A stretch of 64,000 bases of DNA. It comes from Geothrix sp. GTDB lineage: Bacteria > Acidobacteriota > Holophagae > Holophagales > Holophagaceae. Location of the stretch: the NCBI GenBank assembly GCA_030681515.1, contig JAUXSE010000011.1, positions 62,001 through 126,000 of the forward strand, written 5' to 3'. The notes beneath the pieces are model-generated. The model worked only from the letters and a program-made list of their open reading frames with translations, made no database searches and was not told the DNA's origin. Positions 9,677 to 18,627 of the stretch are shown here, piece after piece. Numbering within the stretch: position 1 is the stretch's first letter; every line of letters begins with the position of its first letter. Position numbers and translations under genes: made by a program.

Positions 9677-10938
9677 GTACCCTGATCCTCGGTGGCGGCG
9701 TGACGGGCCTCGCGGCCGCCTGGCATCTGCAGCGGCGCGACGAGGCCGTGGAAGTGTGGGAGGCCGGCGCCAGTGTCGGCGGGTGGATGAAGACCCTGCC
9801 CTGGGAGGGCGGACACATCGAGACCGGGCCCCAGGGTGTGCTGTGGCAGAAGGGCACGGCGGTGGACCGTCTCTTCGGCGCCGTCGGACTGCCCTTCAAG
9901 TCCCCGGGCACCGGTGCCCGCTGGGTGGGGAAGGGCGGTCGCCTCATCCCCGTTCCGGCCTCGCCCCCGGCCCTGATGTTCTCGTCCCTGATGTCCCTGG
10001 GCGCGAAGCTGCGGATGATGGCGGAACCCTTCATTTCCGTCCGCGACGCGGAGCCCGAGGAAGGCCTGTCCGCCTTCATCGCCCGCCGGCTCGGCAGGGG
10101 CGTGGCCACGGAACTGCTGCCGGCCATGGTGGCGGGCGTGCTGGCGGCGCCGCCGGAAATCCTGTCCGTGGACGCCATCCCCAAGCTGCGCCAGTGGGAA
10201 TCCACGGGAAGTCTCGTGAACGGCATCCGCAAGAGCGGCGTGAGCCACATGGTGGTGCCCGAAGGGGGCATGGGCCAGTTGCCCATCCGGCTCGCGGAGA
10301 AGCTGTCCTCGGTGCGCCCGGGGCTGCGCGCCGAGCGCCTGGAACCCTTGCCGGACGGCCGCTGGCGCGTGAGCGGTGGTGGCGAGGTGCGCGAGGCGGA
10401 TCGCGTGGTGCTGGCGCTCCCCGCCTTCGAGGCCGCGGCCCTGCTCGGTCCGGTGGCCCCGCGAAGCGCGGAGGCCCTGGCGGCCATCCCCTACACCTCC
10501 GTGGATCTCTGGCACAGCCGCCACGCGCCGCTGCCGGCCCTGAAGGACAGTTTCGGCTTCCTGATCCATCCGCCCGAAGGCCGCGGGTATCTCGGATCCC
10601 TGGTGCCCTCCTGGATGGATCCCCAGAGCGCTCCGGAAGGCCAGATGCAGCTGCGCAGCTTCATCGGCGGGGCCTTCGGCAGGCCGGCGGATCTGGAGAC
10701 CTGGGAGGGCATCTTCGCCCGCCTGAAGCACTGGGTTCCCGCCCTCGGCGAGGCCGCCGCCGTCCGCCACGAGCGCGCCGAACGCGCCATCCCCCGCCCG
10801 GAACTGGGCCACAGGGCCCGGGTGAAGGCGGCCCTGGACGGCCTGCCGCCCGGCGTGGACTGGCTCAGCAACGCCCGCTTCGGGCCCGGCGTGCGCGATA
10901 TCCTCGAAGGGCTGGAGGAATGGGTCCGCTGGAGATGA
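9673..10938 (+). CDS. hemG: FAD-dependent protoporphyrinogen oxidase
   Basis: This 421-residue flavoprotein (HemY/HemG oxygen-dependent type) oxidises protoporphyrinogen IX, or coproporphyrinogen III in some bacteria. The N-terminus is a dinucleotide-binding fold, ILGGGVTGLAAAWHL, followed by EAGASVGGWM. A conserved middle block MVVPEGGMGQLPIRLAEKL and a C-terminal LPPGVDWLSNARFGPGVRDI segment close the FAD site. Its ATG overlaps the hemH stop by four bases, so the two are translationally coupled and act in sequence. The window contains no other haem genes. Confidence 0.93.
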   Translation: MSTLILGGGVTGLAAAWHLQRRDEAVEVWEAGASVGGWMKTLPWEGGHIETGPQGVLWQKGTAVDRLFGAVGLPFKSPGTGARWVGKGGRLIPVPASPPALMFSSLMSLGAKLRMMAEPFISVRDAEPEEGLSAFIARRLGRGVATELLPAMVAGVLAAPPEILSVDAIPKLRQWESTGSLVNGIRKSGVSHMVVPEGGMGQLPIRLAEKLSSVRPGLRAERLEPLPDGRWRVSGGGEVREADRVVLALPAFEAAALLGPVAPRSAEALAAIPYTSVDLWHSRHAPLPALKDSFGFLIHPPEGRGYLGSLVPSWMDPQSAPEGQMQLRSFIGGAFGRPADLETWEGIFARLKHWVPALGEAAAVRHERAERAIPRPELGHRARVKAALDGLPPGVDWLSNARFGPGVRDILEGLEEWVRWR

Positions 10939-10991
10939 CATCGGCCTGTCTCTGGCGCAGAATGGGGCCACCTTTCTCCCCAGGAGCTTCC

Positions 10992-11390
10992 ATGCGCCCC
11001 ACCTTCCTCCTCCCCCTCTTCGCCTGCGTGGCCCTCGCCGCCCAGGCGCCCGCTCCCAAGGCTGAAACCAATGCCTCCGCCGAGGTCAAGGTCGGCACCG
11101 CCGTCGAGAAGATGGAGATCCAGGGCGAGGCCACGGCTTTCAAGGTGGCCGCTGGCACGAAGATCTACGCCTGGACCAGGGTCGCTGGCGCCGCCGATAG
11201 CACCATCACCGTGGTATTCGCCAAGGGCGATCGGACCTCGAAGCAGGAACTGAAGGTGCCGCGCTCCCCCTACCGCACGAACGCCTACCGCACCTTCCGC
11301 AAGGGCGACGAAGGCAGCTGGACCGTGAAGGTCCTGGCCGCGGACGGGGCCGAACTGGGAACCGCCGCGTTCACGGTCGAGATCCAGTAG
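10992..11390 (+). CDS. Secreted DUF2914-like protein
   Basis: A 132-residue protein with a cleavable signal peptide (MRPTFLLPLFACVALAAQA, cut near residue 19) and one beta-rich domain. The order K-Y-A-W-T-R-V, FAKGD, PRSPYRTNAYRTF, GDEGSWTVKVLAADGAELG matches DUF2914, a domain of unknown function in exported proteins of Acidobacteria and Deltaproteobacteria. It is probably periplasmic. The ATG at 10992 follows a CAGGAG ribosome site. It lies 53 bp after hemG and may belong to the same transcript; no functional link to haem is implied by the sequence. Confidence 0.75.
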   Translation: MRPTFLLPLFACVALAAQAPAPKAETNASAEVKVGTAVEKMEIQGEATAFKVAAGTKIYAWTRVAGAADSTITVVFAKGDRTSKQELKVPRSPYRTNAYRTFRKGDEGSWTVKVLAADGAELGTAAFTVEIQ

Positions 11391-11393
11391 GGT

Positions 11394-11411
11394 CAGTCTT
11401 CAGTCTTCAGT
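11394..11411. repeat. Short heptamer array after the DUF2914 gene
   Basis: CAGTCTT occurs twice and then CAGT, giving a 7-nt period that begins three bases after the stop codon of the preceding gene. It is the shortest of three heptamer arrays in the window, all placed at gene 3' ends (others at 14502-14529 and 24730-24782). Confidence 0.55.
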
Positions 11412-11456
11412 GGAGGCCGGTCCTGCCGGGGCGGCGTCCTCCTGGTTGGAGGGGTC

Positions 11457-11696
11457 ATGTTGCACTTGGCCATCCTGGATGGCGCCCTGCCCGTGGGTCA
11501 TTCCATGTGGACGATCACCCAGCCCTGGTGGGAGTTCGCGCTGCGGGCCCTGCTGGTGTACGGCTTCCTGCTGATCGCGCTGCGCCTCACAGGCAAGCGG
11601 CAGGTGGGCCTGTCCGAAGTGGCGGAAGTCCGCGTGGCCATCCTTGAGACCAACGGCCGCATCAATGTGATCACCAGGGGGAATCCAGCGTCTTGA
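11457..11696 (+). pseudogene. DUF421 (YetF-like) membrane protein with internal deletion
   Basis: The 79-codon frame joins the two ends of a DUF421 protein. Residues 20-50 match the first membrane segment and LRLTGKRQVG motif that open the family, while residues 55-72 (AEVRVAILETNGRINVI) match the C-terminal strand. The roughly 95 residues normally between them (further membrane segments and most of the soluble domain) are missing, and the junction falls right after GKRQVG. The ribosome site (GGAGG) and ATG at 11457 are intact. I read this as a gene decayed by in-frame deletion; a stable mini-protein is possible but unlikely. Confidence 0.75.
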
Positions 11697-11726
11697 CTTG
11701 ACGAATAAAAAGCGAACACTGGGGAC

Positions 11727-12614
11727 ATGAGCATACTGCCGCTACCCTCGGATCCGCCGCCGCTGTTCAAGGACCTGCTCGTGGAACCCGAGGAGGCCCG
11801 CTCCATCCTCCGGCCGCAGAAGGACGAGCGGTACGGCTTCGGATTCGCCCTCAGTCCCTACAGAGGGTGCGGACATGGCTGCCGCTACTGCTATGTCCGG
11901 GAGTACCCCAACGCCCTGCATGGACCCGGAGACTGGGGCGGGTGGGTGGCGCCCAAGCTGAACGCGCCGGAACTGCTCTGGTCCCAGCGTCACCGGCTCC
12001 ATGCCCAGCGGGTCTTCATGGCCTCGGCGACGGATCCCTACCAGCCCCTGGAGCGGCAGTACCGCCTGAGCCGCCGCTGCCTCGAAGTGCTGCTGCTTTG
12101 CCCCACCACCGAGGTCATCGTGCATACGCGCTCGCCCCTGGTGCTCCAGGATCTGGATCTGCTGCGGGCCTTCGGGGACCGGCTGTCCGTGGGCCTCTCC
12201 ATCCCCACGGACGACGACACGGTGCGCCAGACGGTGGAGCCCCGCGCCCCGGCCATCCCCAGCCGCTGGGCCGCCGCGGAGCGCCTGGCCACGGCGGGGA
12301 TCCAGGTCAGCATCGGGGTCGCACCCCTCATGGCGGTGCATGATGTCCAGGCGTTCGCCCGGCGCGCCAGGTCCAGCGGCGCCTCCAGTGCCTGGGTGGG
12401 CGGCCTGCGACTGCTGAAGCAGGATCCCTTCTGCAAGGTGCTGGCTGACCATGGCTGGCTGAAGGTGCTCGATCCCGACTATGTCAAAGGCATCCGCCAG
12501 GCTTTCCGCGAGGTGTTTCCGGTCCGCCGCCGGACCCCGGAGCGGCCCGAAAACGCCGTGGCGCCGCCCCCGCCGCCCATCCACCAGCCGGGTCTGTTCG
12601 ACCGCGTGGGCTGA
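11727..12614 (+). CDS. SPL-family radical SAM protein
   Basis: A 295-residue radical SAM enzyme of the SplB-like group (COG1533). The 4Fe-4S cysteines are in CGHGCRYCY (residues 48-56); FMASATDPYQPLE and VIVHTRSPLVLQDLDLL are typical of the family. Spore photoproduct lyase repairs DNA, but most relatives have no known substrate, so repair is only a hint. The last residues, HQPGLFDRVG, contain a Q-x-x-L-F pattern like beta-clamp-binding motifs. A proline-rich linker (APPPPPIHQ) precedes it. dnaX begins 32 bp downstream on the same strand. A TTGACT hexamer at 11693-11698 could be a -35 element, but no good -10 follows. Confidence 0.85.
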   Translation: MSILPLPSDPPPLFKDLLVEPEEARSILRPQKDERYGFGFALSPYRGCGHGCRYCYVREYPNALHGPGDWGGWVAPKLNAPELLWSQRHRLHAQRVFMASATDPYQPLERQYRLSRRCLEVLLLCPTTEVIVHTRSPLVLQDLDLLRAFGDRLSVGLSIPTDDDTVRQTVEPRAPAIPSRWAAAERLATAGIQVSIGVAPLMAVHDVQAFARRARSSGASSAWVGGLRLLKQDPFCKVLADHGWLKVLDPDYVKGIRQAFREVFPVRRRTPERPENAVAPPPPPIHQPGLFDRVG

Positions 12615-12646
12615 CGGACGCCCACTTGTGGGAGACTGGATCTCCC

Positions 12647-14263
12647 ATGACCACTCTCGCCCTCAAATACCGCCCCCGCCTGCTCTCTGACCTCGTGGGC
12701 CAGGAAGGGAGCGTGAAGGCCCTGGCCAACGCCCTGAAGCGGGCCAAGGAGAGCGGACGCATCCACCAGGCCTACCTGTTCGCGGGTGTCCGTGGCACGG
12801 GCAAGACCAGCACGGCGCGCATCCTGGCCCGGGCCCTGAACTGCGCCGAGGGTCCCACGGCCACCCCCTGCGGCGCATGCGATCCCTGCCGGGCCGCGGA
12901 GCAGCCGGACAGCAGCCTGGACATCGTCGAAATTGACGCCGCCAGCCGGGCCTCCGTGGCCGATGCCCGGGCCCTGCGGGAGCAGGTGCAGACCCGCCCA
13001 GCCTTCTGCCGCTACCGCATCTACATCATTGACGAAGTGCACATGCTCAGCACCGAGGCCTTCAACGCGTTGCTGAAGGTCATCGAGGAACCGCCGCCCC
13101 ATGCGATCTTCGTGCTGGCGACCACCGAACTCCAGGACGTGCCGGACACCATCAAGAGCCGCGTCCAGATCTTCCCCTTCCGCCTGATCCCCGTGGGCCT
13201 CATCGAAGGCCGCCTGCGGCACGTCTGCGAGCAGGAGGGCGTGGAGGCCGAAGGCGGCAGCCTGCGCCTGCTGGCCGAGGCGGGCCAGGGCTCCATGCGC
13301 GACGCCCTGACCATCCTCGACCGCGTCATCTCCGCGGGGGACGGGAAGGTGCTGGAGGAGGCCGTCCGCGAACAGCTGGGCATCGTCAGCGCCCATCTGG
13401 TACAGGGCGTGATGTCGGCCCTGGCCATCGGCGATACCGCGTCCCTTGTGGAGGCCTGCCGGGAACTGGCGGAGCAGGGCGCCGACTGGGCCACCTTCTG
13501 GCGCGAGCTCGTGCTCGCCTTCCGGGATCGCCTGGAGGAGGAGGCGCGGGCGGCCCGCGGGCCCCAGGAGCTGCTGCGCTGGGCGCGGATGCTGCATCTG
13601 CTGTTGAGCCGCGAGCGCGATCTGCGCGATAGCAGCCTGCCCCGGGTGGTGGTGGAACTGGCCCTGATTACCGCGGCCCAGCTGCCCCACCTGGCGCCCC
13701 TGGATGCCCTGGTGTCCGGAACGGCGGCCGCCGGGGTTCCCATGCGGCCATCCGGTCCTCCCGCAGGCCCGCCGCCGGTCCCTTTCAGGGCCCCCCAGGC
13801 CGCGCCGGCGCCTGAGGGGCCTCGTCGGCCGGTTCCGGCTCAACCTCCGCAGACCCCATCCGCGTCCTCCGCCCCGGCGGCGCGACCGGTGCCTGGCACG
13901 CCCGATCTCCTTCGTGCGGCGTGCAGCGAGGCGCTGCGCCAGGCACCGGGGTTGCGTGCCCTGTCCACCGCGCCGCAGATGGCCGCGGATCTGCGATGGG
14001 AGCCCCCCGTCCTCCGATTCCGCTTCCCAGGCAACGTCCGGCAGACTTTTCAGGAGCTCGAGCGGGAGAAGGCCAGTCCTCATCTGCTCGCCGCCCTGGC
14101 CGCGGTGCTGCCAGGCCTGGAGGCCGTGGACATCCACTTCGACGACGAGGGGAGTCCCGCGGTGTCCGATCGGCCGGAGGATCGCCTCCGCCGGGAACCA
14201 GCCTTCCAGGACCTGCTGCGCCTCAGCGGTGGCGAGGTGCTGGAGATCCGGCGCGAAGGCTGA
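12647..14263 (+). CDS. dnaX: DNA polymerase III subunit gamma/tau
   Basis: The clamp-loader ATPase that opens the sliding clamp and couples replisome parts. The 538-residue protein has Walker A GVRGTGKT (47-54), the zinc cysteines C66, C75, C78 and C81, the Walker B DEVHML (129-134), and the sensor block ATTELQDVPDTIKSR. After about residue 370 a long Pro/Ala-rich linker leads to a small C-terminal domain (LRWEPPVLRFRFPGNVRQTFQELE) that may serve as the tau polymerase contact. No A-rich slippery site for a gamma frameshift was seen. The ATG at 12647 with GGGAG upstream is preferred to a TTG at 12626. Confidence 0.95.
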   Translation: MTTLALKYRPRLLSDLVGQEGSVKALANALKRAKESGRIHQAYLFAGVRGTGKTSTARILARALNCAEGPTATPCGACDPCRAAEQPDSSLDIVEIDAASRASVADARALREQVQTRPAFCRYRIYIIDEVHMLSTEAFNALLKVIEEPPPHAIFVLATTELQDVPDTIKSRVQIFPFRLIPVGLIEGRLRHVCEQEGVEAEGGSLRLLAEAGQGSMRDALTILDRVISAGDGKVLEEAVREQLGIVSAHLVQGVMSALAIGDTASLVEACRELAEQGADWATFWRELVLAFRDRLEEEARAARGPQELLRWARMLHLLLSRERDLRDSSLPRVVVELALITAAQLPHLAPLDALVSGTAAAGVPMRPSGPPAGPPPVPFRAPQAAPAPEGPRRPVPAQPPQTPSASSAPAARPVPGTPDLLRAACSEALRQAPGLRALSTAPQMAADLRWEPPVLRFRFPGNVRQTFQELEREKASPHLLAALAAVLPGLEAVDIHFDDEGSPAVSDRPEDRLRREPAFQDLLRLSGGEVLEIRREG

Positions 14264-14485
14264 TCAGCCGCCGGAGACCGGCGGCATGAGGGCCACTTCG
14301 TCGCCGTCCGCCAGCGGTGTGGCGCGGTCGGCGAAGCTCTTGTTCACGGCCAGCAGGGCGTCCTTGGGAAGGCTGGCGAATGGCGGATCCGCCAACAGAT
14401 CGCCCAGGGTGGGCGCCGCGGGCACCTCCAGGTCGCTGAAACCCAGCAGGGCGCGGTAGCGGGCGAAGCATTTCACCGTGATCAT
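14264..14485 (-). CDS. moaD: MoaD/ThiS-family sulfur carrier protein
   Basis: A 73-residue beta-grasp protein ending in the diagnostic PVSGG, whose terminal glycine is thiocarboxylated. MoaD donates sulfur to precursor Z in molybdopterin synthase. The opening MITVKCFARYRALLGF and the LADGDEVALMPPVSGG end fit MoaD better than ThiS. No other molybdopterin gene is in the window, so its partner MoaE must be elsewhere. Its stop abuts the dnaX stop, with convergent genes and no spacer for a terminator. Confidence 0.88.
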   Translation of the reverse strand: MITVKCFARYRALLGFSDLEVPAAPTLGDLLADPPFASLPKDALLAVNKSFADRATPLADGDEVALMPPVSGG

Positions 14486-14501
14486 CGGTCCCTCCCTCCC
14501 A

Positions 14502-14529
14502 CAGCCTACAGCCTATCGCCCACAGCCTA
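14502..14529. repeat. Heptamer array at the tamB stop codon
   Basis: Four 7-nt units: CAGCCTA, CAGCCTA, TCGCCCA, CAGCCTA. On the minus strand the first unit reads TAGGCTG and supplies the TAG stop codon of tamB. The array fills most of the space between tamB and moaD. Confidence 0.6.
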
Positions 14530-17500
14530 TTTGGGGCTCCATGTGTGCCGGATCTCACCCGAGGGATTGAGCCCGGAAGTACCGCCCTTGCTGGCGCCCA
14601 GTTGGAGGATGAGATCGCCGAAGCGCCATTCCACCTGGCCGGAGGTGATGCTCAGTTCGCCACTCTTCTTGTGGGAGACCACAAAGGCGCTGCGCTGTCC
14701 GAAGAGGTTGATGCTCTTGCCGAGGGTGAACTCGGTTTCGGTCGTGCCCACGCTGGTGGTGCGCACGGCCACGTTCACGCGGTCCAGGCCGAGGGTCCTC
14801 CGCAGCTGCTCTTGCAATGGCGCGAACGCCAGGGTGGAGATGAGGCCGGATCCCGCGCTGGCCAGCCCCGAGGTGATGGCGCCCTGGGTGGCGCCGGTGG
14901 AGGCACCCGCCGTGCCCACGTTGGCCACATTCCCCGGGTTGATGAGGATGGCCACGATTTCATCCTGGCGCAGGCTGGGGGTGGAACTGGGCACGATGTT
15001 CAGGTTGCTCAGGGTGCCCCGGATGTCGAGGTTCACCGCGTAGCCCGGGATGGAACTGACACTCCCCTGGAGGGTGATGATGGGATCCATGGGCCGGGAT
15101 TCCGTGAAGGCCAGGGATCCCGCCGTCACCACCATGTCGCCGGCCGGGAAGATGTTGGTGATGCGGCCGCCCGGCTGGAAGACCATGGTGCCCTTGGGCA
15201 CGGGATGCGCCAAGGTGCCAAGGATCTGGAAGGGCCCTTCAGTGCGCCCCTCCAACTTCAGCAGATTGTTTTCAATGTTCCAGGGACTGCGGAGGTCGAG
15301 GTCCAGGTCCAGGCGGATGCGATCCAGCGGATCATCCAGATCCAGGCCCGTAAGGCCGCCGCTGTCGCTGAGGGCGCTGCGCAGGATCAGGTCGGACAGC
15401 TTGACTTCGGTCTGGTAGCTCAGGCGGTCAGCTCGCAACCTCCCCTTAAGCAGGCCGCCCTCCTCCACGCCATCCAGGGTGGCCTGGAGGGTGCCTTGGA
15501 GGTCCAATCCATCCGGCACGTCGCGGAGTTGAAAGTTGGAGAGGGAAGCCTTCATCGCATAGGCCTCGAGGCCTCCAAGCTGCCAGGTCACCGCGCCGCT
15601 GGCCTGAAGGTCCCCGTGGGCCAGGGTGCCGCGCATGGGATTTCCTTCCGGGATGGCGAAGGTGCGGTTCTTCAGCACCACCAGGGCCTGGAGATCCTCC
15701 ACACCCTGGTAGCCGCGAAGGTTCACCTCGCCCTTGGCCAGGGACAGGGTGCCGTCCAACTGCGGGTCGGCATAGGTGCCGTGGGCCAGAATGTCGAAGC
15801 GGCTGACGCCCTGCACCCGCAGCTCGGACAGCAGGCTGTAATCGTCCACCTCCATGACCCGGTCGAAGATGGATTTCACATGGGCGAGGTTGGCCGAACC
15901 CTGGACCTGGATGGCCATGGGCACCGAACCCGAAAAGGGGACGGTGCCTGACAGCTGGATACTGGCGGCCTGGGCGGCCGACTGGTCGGCGGGATTGCGC
16001 CCCCCCCCCTCCAGGGCGATGTCCACCACCGCGCCGAGGGCATCTCCGCGAAGCGCGGAGGGCCGTACCTGGTGGAGTTCGAAGGCATTGAAGCGGGCGA
16101 CCAGACGGTCGAGGGAGCCGGTCCAGGTCAGGTCTCGGCCATTTTTCCAGCGCCCCTGGACCTTGGCGTCCAGATTCAAATCCTCGAGGAGATCCTCGGT
16201 CAGACTCCGGGCGAGGGTTTCGGTAGGTGCGCTTTCGGGCGAGAGGTTCAAGTCGAGATCGCCCGAGAGATCGGGGCCATCCTGGTGGATCTGGAAGTGC
16301 AGGAGAGGACGGGCCATGTCCTCGACGCCGAAGCGGCCCGCCAATCGGCCCCGTTCCAGATGGAGGGTGCCTTCCAGGCCTTCCACGCTCCGGCCACCGA
16401 AAAAGATCCGCCCCCGGTTCAGGTCCATGCGTCCCTCGGGCAGATCCATGGTGCCAAAGGGGCTGGTGATGGGTCCCAGGAGGCGAGACTTGACCTGGGA
16501 CTGGATCCGGGGCCCGGGGAGGGCCAGCAGCTGGGAGTCGAGACGCCCATCGAGATCCACCCGCCAGGTCCAGCGTTGGAAGTCCATGTCGGCCTGCCCG
16601 GTGAGCGCCAGGGCGCCCTCGGGCGGACTATCCCCCAGGCCAAGCAGGTCAGGACGCTCCGCGATCCGCACATCCTCCAGCTTCAGCTGACGGGAATTCA
16701 GGTCCATGCGGAAGTCGGAAGAGGCCGCTGGAATTTTGATTCCGTAAGCTTCACTTGATTCAGTTTGCACAAAACCGTTGAATGCCAGTTGTTCATATGG
16801 GCCCTGAAGCCTCACCCATCCGGTGGCCGTGCCGGTGATGGGCAGATCCTTCCCCTCGCTGTCCTTCAGATCAGCGGCCCTGAGTCCTTCGGCCACCGGC
16901 AATCGGAAGGCGGTGAAGCACATCTCCGTTTGGGTCTGCCCGGGGGCGGTGCGGCCCCAGGTGAGCCAGATCTCGCCGCCACCGTGCCCCTCGTCCTTGC
17001 GGAGGTCAATGTCCTTCACCCAGAGGCCGGAACCCCGGATGTCCACCTTCGCCTGGAGGTTGTCCGCCTGGGCGCCATGCCAGCGCGGGTCGGTGATATC
17101 GCAGGATCCATCCAATTCAAGACCGGCCGCGCGGCTCCAGCGGACCTTGGCCTGGACCCTGGTCTGGCCGTCCATGTCCAGGTCCACGACCTTCCATGCG
17201 AGCAGGGCCCGGGCCACTTGGCTTGCGCCGACCTCGGCGCGGCCCTCGCCTTCCAACTGAACCAGGCCGTGAGGACCCAGGTTGCCCCAGCCCGAACCAT
17301 CCACCTTCAAGGCTTCGAGATCCAGGTTCATGCGATCCAGGGTGGCCCGGCCCCGGTCAAGGGAGGCCTGAAATCCACCGGCGTCCAGCCCACGCTGCGA
17401 AAGGGCGACCTTGAGGGTGACCTGCCACCGGTCCATGCGCTTGAGCGGGTCTTCGGTGCCGGGCCCCCTGACATGGGCCTGAACCGTTCCGCGAACGCCC

Positions 17501-18627
17501 TGGAACTCCGTAAGGCGCAGGGCGCGCCCGAAGGCATCCATATCGAGATTCGTCCCCTGGAGGGTGAGCAGGACCGGCGAGCGCCGGGACCAGCTTCCCT
17601 GAAGATCCAGCTCTCCCTGGGGCGAGGTCCAGCGCAGGCGGTCCAGCCGAACCTGCTCCAGCCCTCCACCGGCCTTGAGATCCAGGCGGCCCGGAAGGAA
17701 TGGGCCCGGGCGCGGTCGCAAATCCTGTCCCTCGGCGGCAAAGGTCCAGACGGGATGACTCACGGAACCCTGAAGGGCACCCGCAAGGTCCATGCTGCCG
17801 GTCAGGGGAGGGGGCTTGGCCCCACCCCAGCGGGCCGCCTGGGCCAGGTCCAGAACCCCAGTGAGGCGGGCCTCCACCCGGTCGGATGCCTGGGCGGTTT
17901 TCGCCTCGTAGAGGCCGTTCAGCCGGACCTGACTCTCCCCAAGGCGCAGATAGACCTCATGGAGCCTCAATCGGGGCTCCGAGGCCTCGCCGTTCAGATC
18001 CAGGCGGCCCTTCTCCCAGCCCCCCGGGCCCTTCACGGCCAGCTGGACGCCAGAGAGATCAAAGCGGACATGGTTGGGGCCAAGGCCCGTGGCCTTCGCG
18101 TCGAACTGGTACCGCAGCGCCGGGATGCCCCGCAGGGGCTCGGGCACATGGATTTCCCCGCCGATGAGGCTGAAGAGATCCAGCCGGAACTGAGGCAGGG
18201 GGCCTATCCGTGGGGGGCGGCTCTTGAGCTTGATCGCCGCGAGCCCCGCCTCGGTCAAACGCACGTGGGGGTGCTCCACCCAAACCGAGTAAAAGCGGCG
18301 GGTTTGGCCAAAAAGAGACCATACGTCGGCCTGGACCTCGATGCGCCGGACCGTCAGAAGGTCTCCGCCCAGCCGGAGGTCGTGGAGCACCACGGACCCC
18401 TGCGCGGGATGGAGCTCAATCTGCCCGATGACGAGCGGCAATCCCGTCTCTTCCCGGGCCAGCGCATCAAGCTGCCCCACGGTCCACCGAAGGACCGCGG
18501 GGCGCCTCACCAGCCACGGAGCCACGGTGTACACGGTGGCACCCGCCACCAAGGTATAGGCCACCCGCCGGATCCACCGTCGGCTCCAGAGCCGCTTCAC
18601 CGCGTCCTTGGTGGGATGCCACATCAT
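14527..18627 (-). CDS. tamB: TamB-like translocation/assembly module protein
   Basis: A 1366-residue envelope protein of the TamB/AsmA-like (DUF490) class. An N-terminal membrane anchor (VAYTLVAGATVYTVAPWLV, residues 22-40) is followed by a very long beta-rich region, consistent with the hydrophobic groove that moves phospholipids between membranes. The C-terminal 400 residues are the conserved DUF490 part: LDIRGTLSNLNIVPSSTP, QDEIVAILINPG, and an end with ETEFTLGKSINLFGQRS and LQLGASKGGTSGLNPSGEIR. No TamA gene is adjacent. The ATG overlaps the kinase stop by one base (TAATG). A second Met follows immediately and could be the true start. Confidence 0.88.
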   Translation of the reverse strand: MMWHPTKDAVKRLWSRRWIRRVAYTLVAGATVYTVAPWLVRRPAVLRWTVGQLDALAREETGLPLVIGQIELHPAQGSVVLHDLRLGGDLLTVRRIEVQADVWSLFGQTRRFYSVWVEHPHVRLTEAGLAAIKLKSRPPRIGPLPQFRLDLFSLIGGEIHVPEPLRGIPALRYQFDAKATGLGPNHVRFDLSGVQLAVKGPGGWEKGRLDLNGEASEPRLRLHEVYLRLGESQVRLNGLYEAKTAQASDRVEARLTGVLDLAQAARWGGAKPPPLTGSMDLAGALQGSVSHPVWTFAAEGQDLRPRPGPFLPGRLDLKAGGGLEQVRLDRLRWTSPQGELDLQGSWSRRSPVLLTLQGTNLDMDAFGRALRLTEFQGVRGTVQAHVRGPGTEDPLKRMDRWQVTLKVALSQRGLDAGGFQASLDRGRATLDRMNLDLEALKVDGSGWGNLGPHGLVQLEGEGRAEVGASQVARALLAWKVVDLDMDGQTRVQAKVRWSRAAGLELDGSCDITDPRWHGAQADNLQAKVDIRGSGLWVKDIDLRKDEGHGGGEIWLTWGRTAPGQTQTEMCFTAFRLPVAEGLRAADLKDSEGKDLPITGTATGWVRLQGPYEQLAFNGFVQTESSEAYGIKIPAASSDFRMDLNSRQLKLEDVRIAERPDLLGLGDSPPEGALALTGQADMDFQRWTWRVDLDGRLDSQLLALPGPRIQSQVKSRLLGPITSPFGTMDLPEGRMDLNRGRIFFGGRSVEGLEGTLHLERGRLAGRFGVEDMARPLLHFQIHQDGPDLSGDLDLNLSPESAPTETLARSLTEDLLEDLNLDAKVQGRWKNGRDLTWTGSLDRLVARFNAFELHQVRPSALRGDALGAVVDIALEGGGRNPADQSAAQAASIQLSGTVPFSGSVPMAIQVQGSANLAHVKSIFDRVMEVDDYSLLSELRVQGVSRFDILAHGTYADPQLDGTLSLAKGEVNLRGYQGVEDLQALVVLKNRTFAIPEGNPMRGTLAHGDLQASGAVTWQLGGLEAYAMKASLSNFQLRDVPDGLDLQGTLQATLDGVEEGGLLKGRLRADRLSYQTEVKLSDLILRSALSDSGGLTGLDLDDPLDRIRLDLDLDLRSPWNIENNLLKLEGRTEGPFQILGTLAHPVPKGTMVFQPGGRITNIFPAGDMVVTAGSLAFTESRPMDPIITLQGSVSSIPGYAVNLDIRGTLSNLNIVPSSTPSLRQDEIVAILINPGNVANVGTAGASTGATQGAITSGLASAGSGLISTLAFAPLQEQLRRTLGLDRVNVAVRTTSVGTTETEFTLGKSINLFGQRSAFVVSHKKSGELSITSGQVEWRFGDLILQLGASKGGTSGLNPSGEIRHTWSPK

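Noticed and set aside
12600-14263. Programmed frameshift in dnaX giving gamma
   Set aside because: No A-rich slippery heptamer followed by a stem was found.
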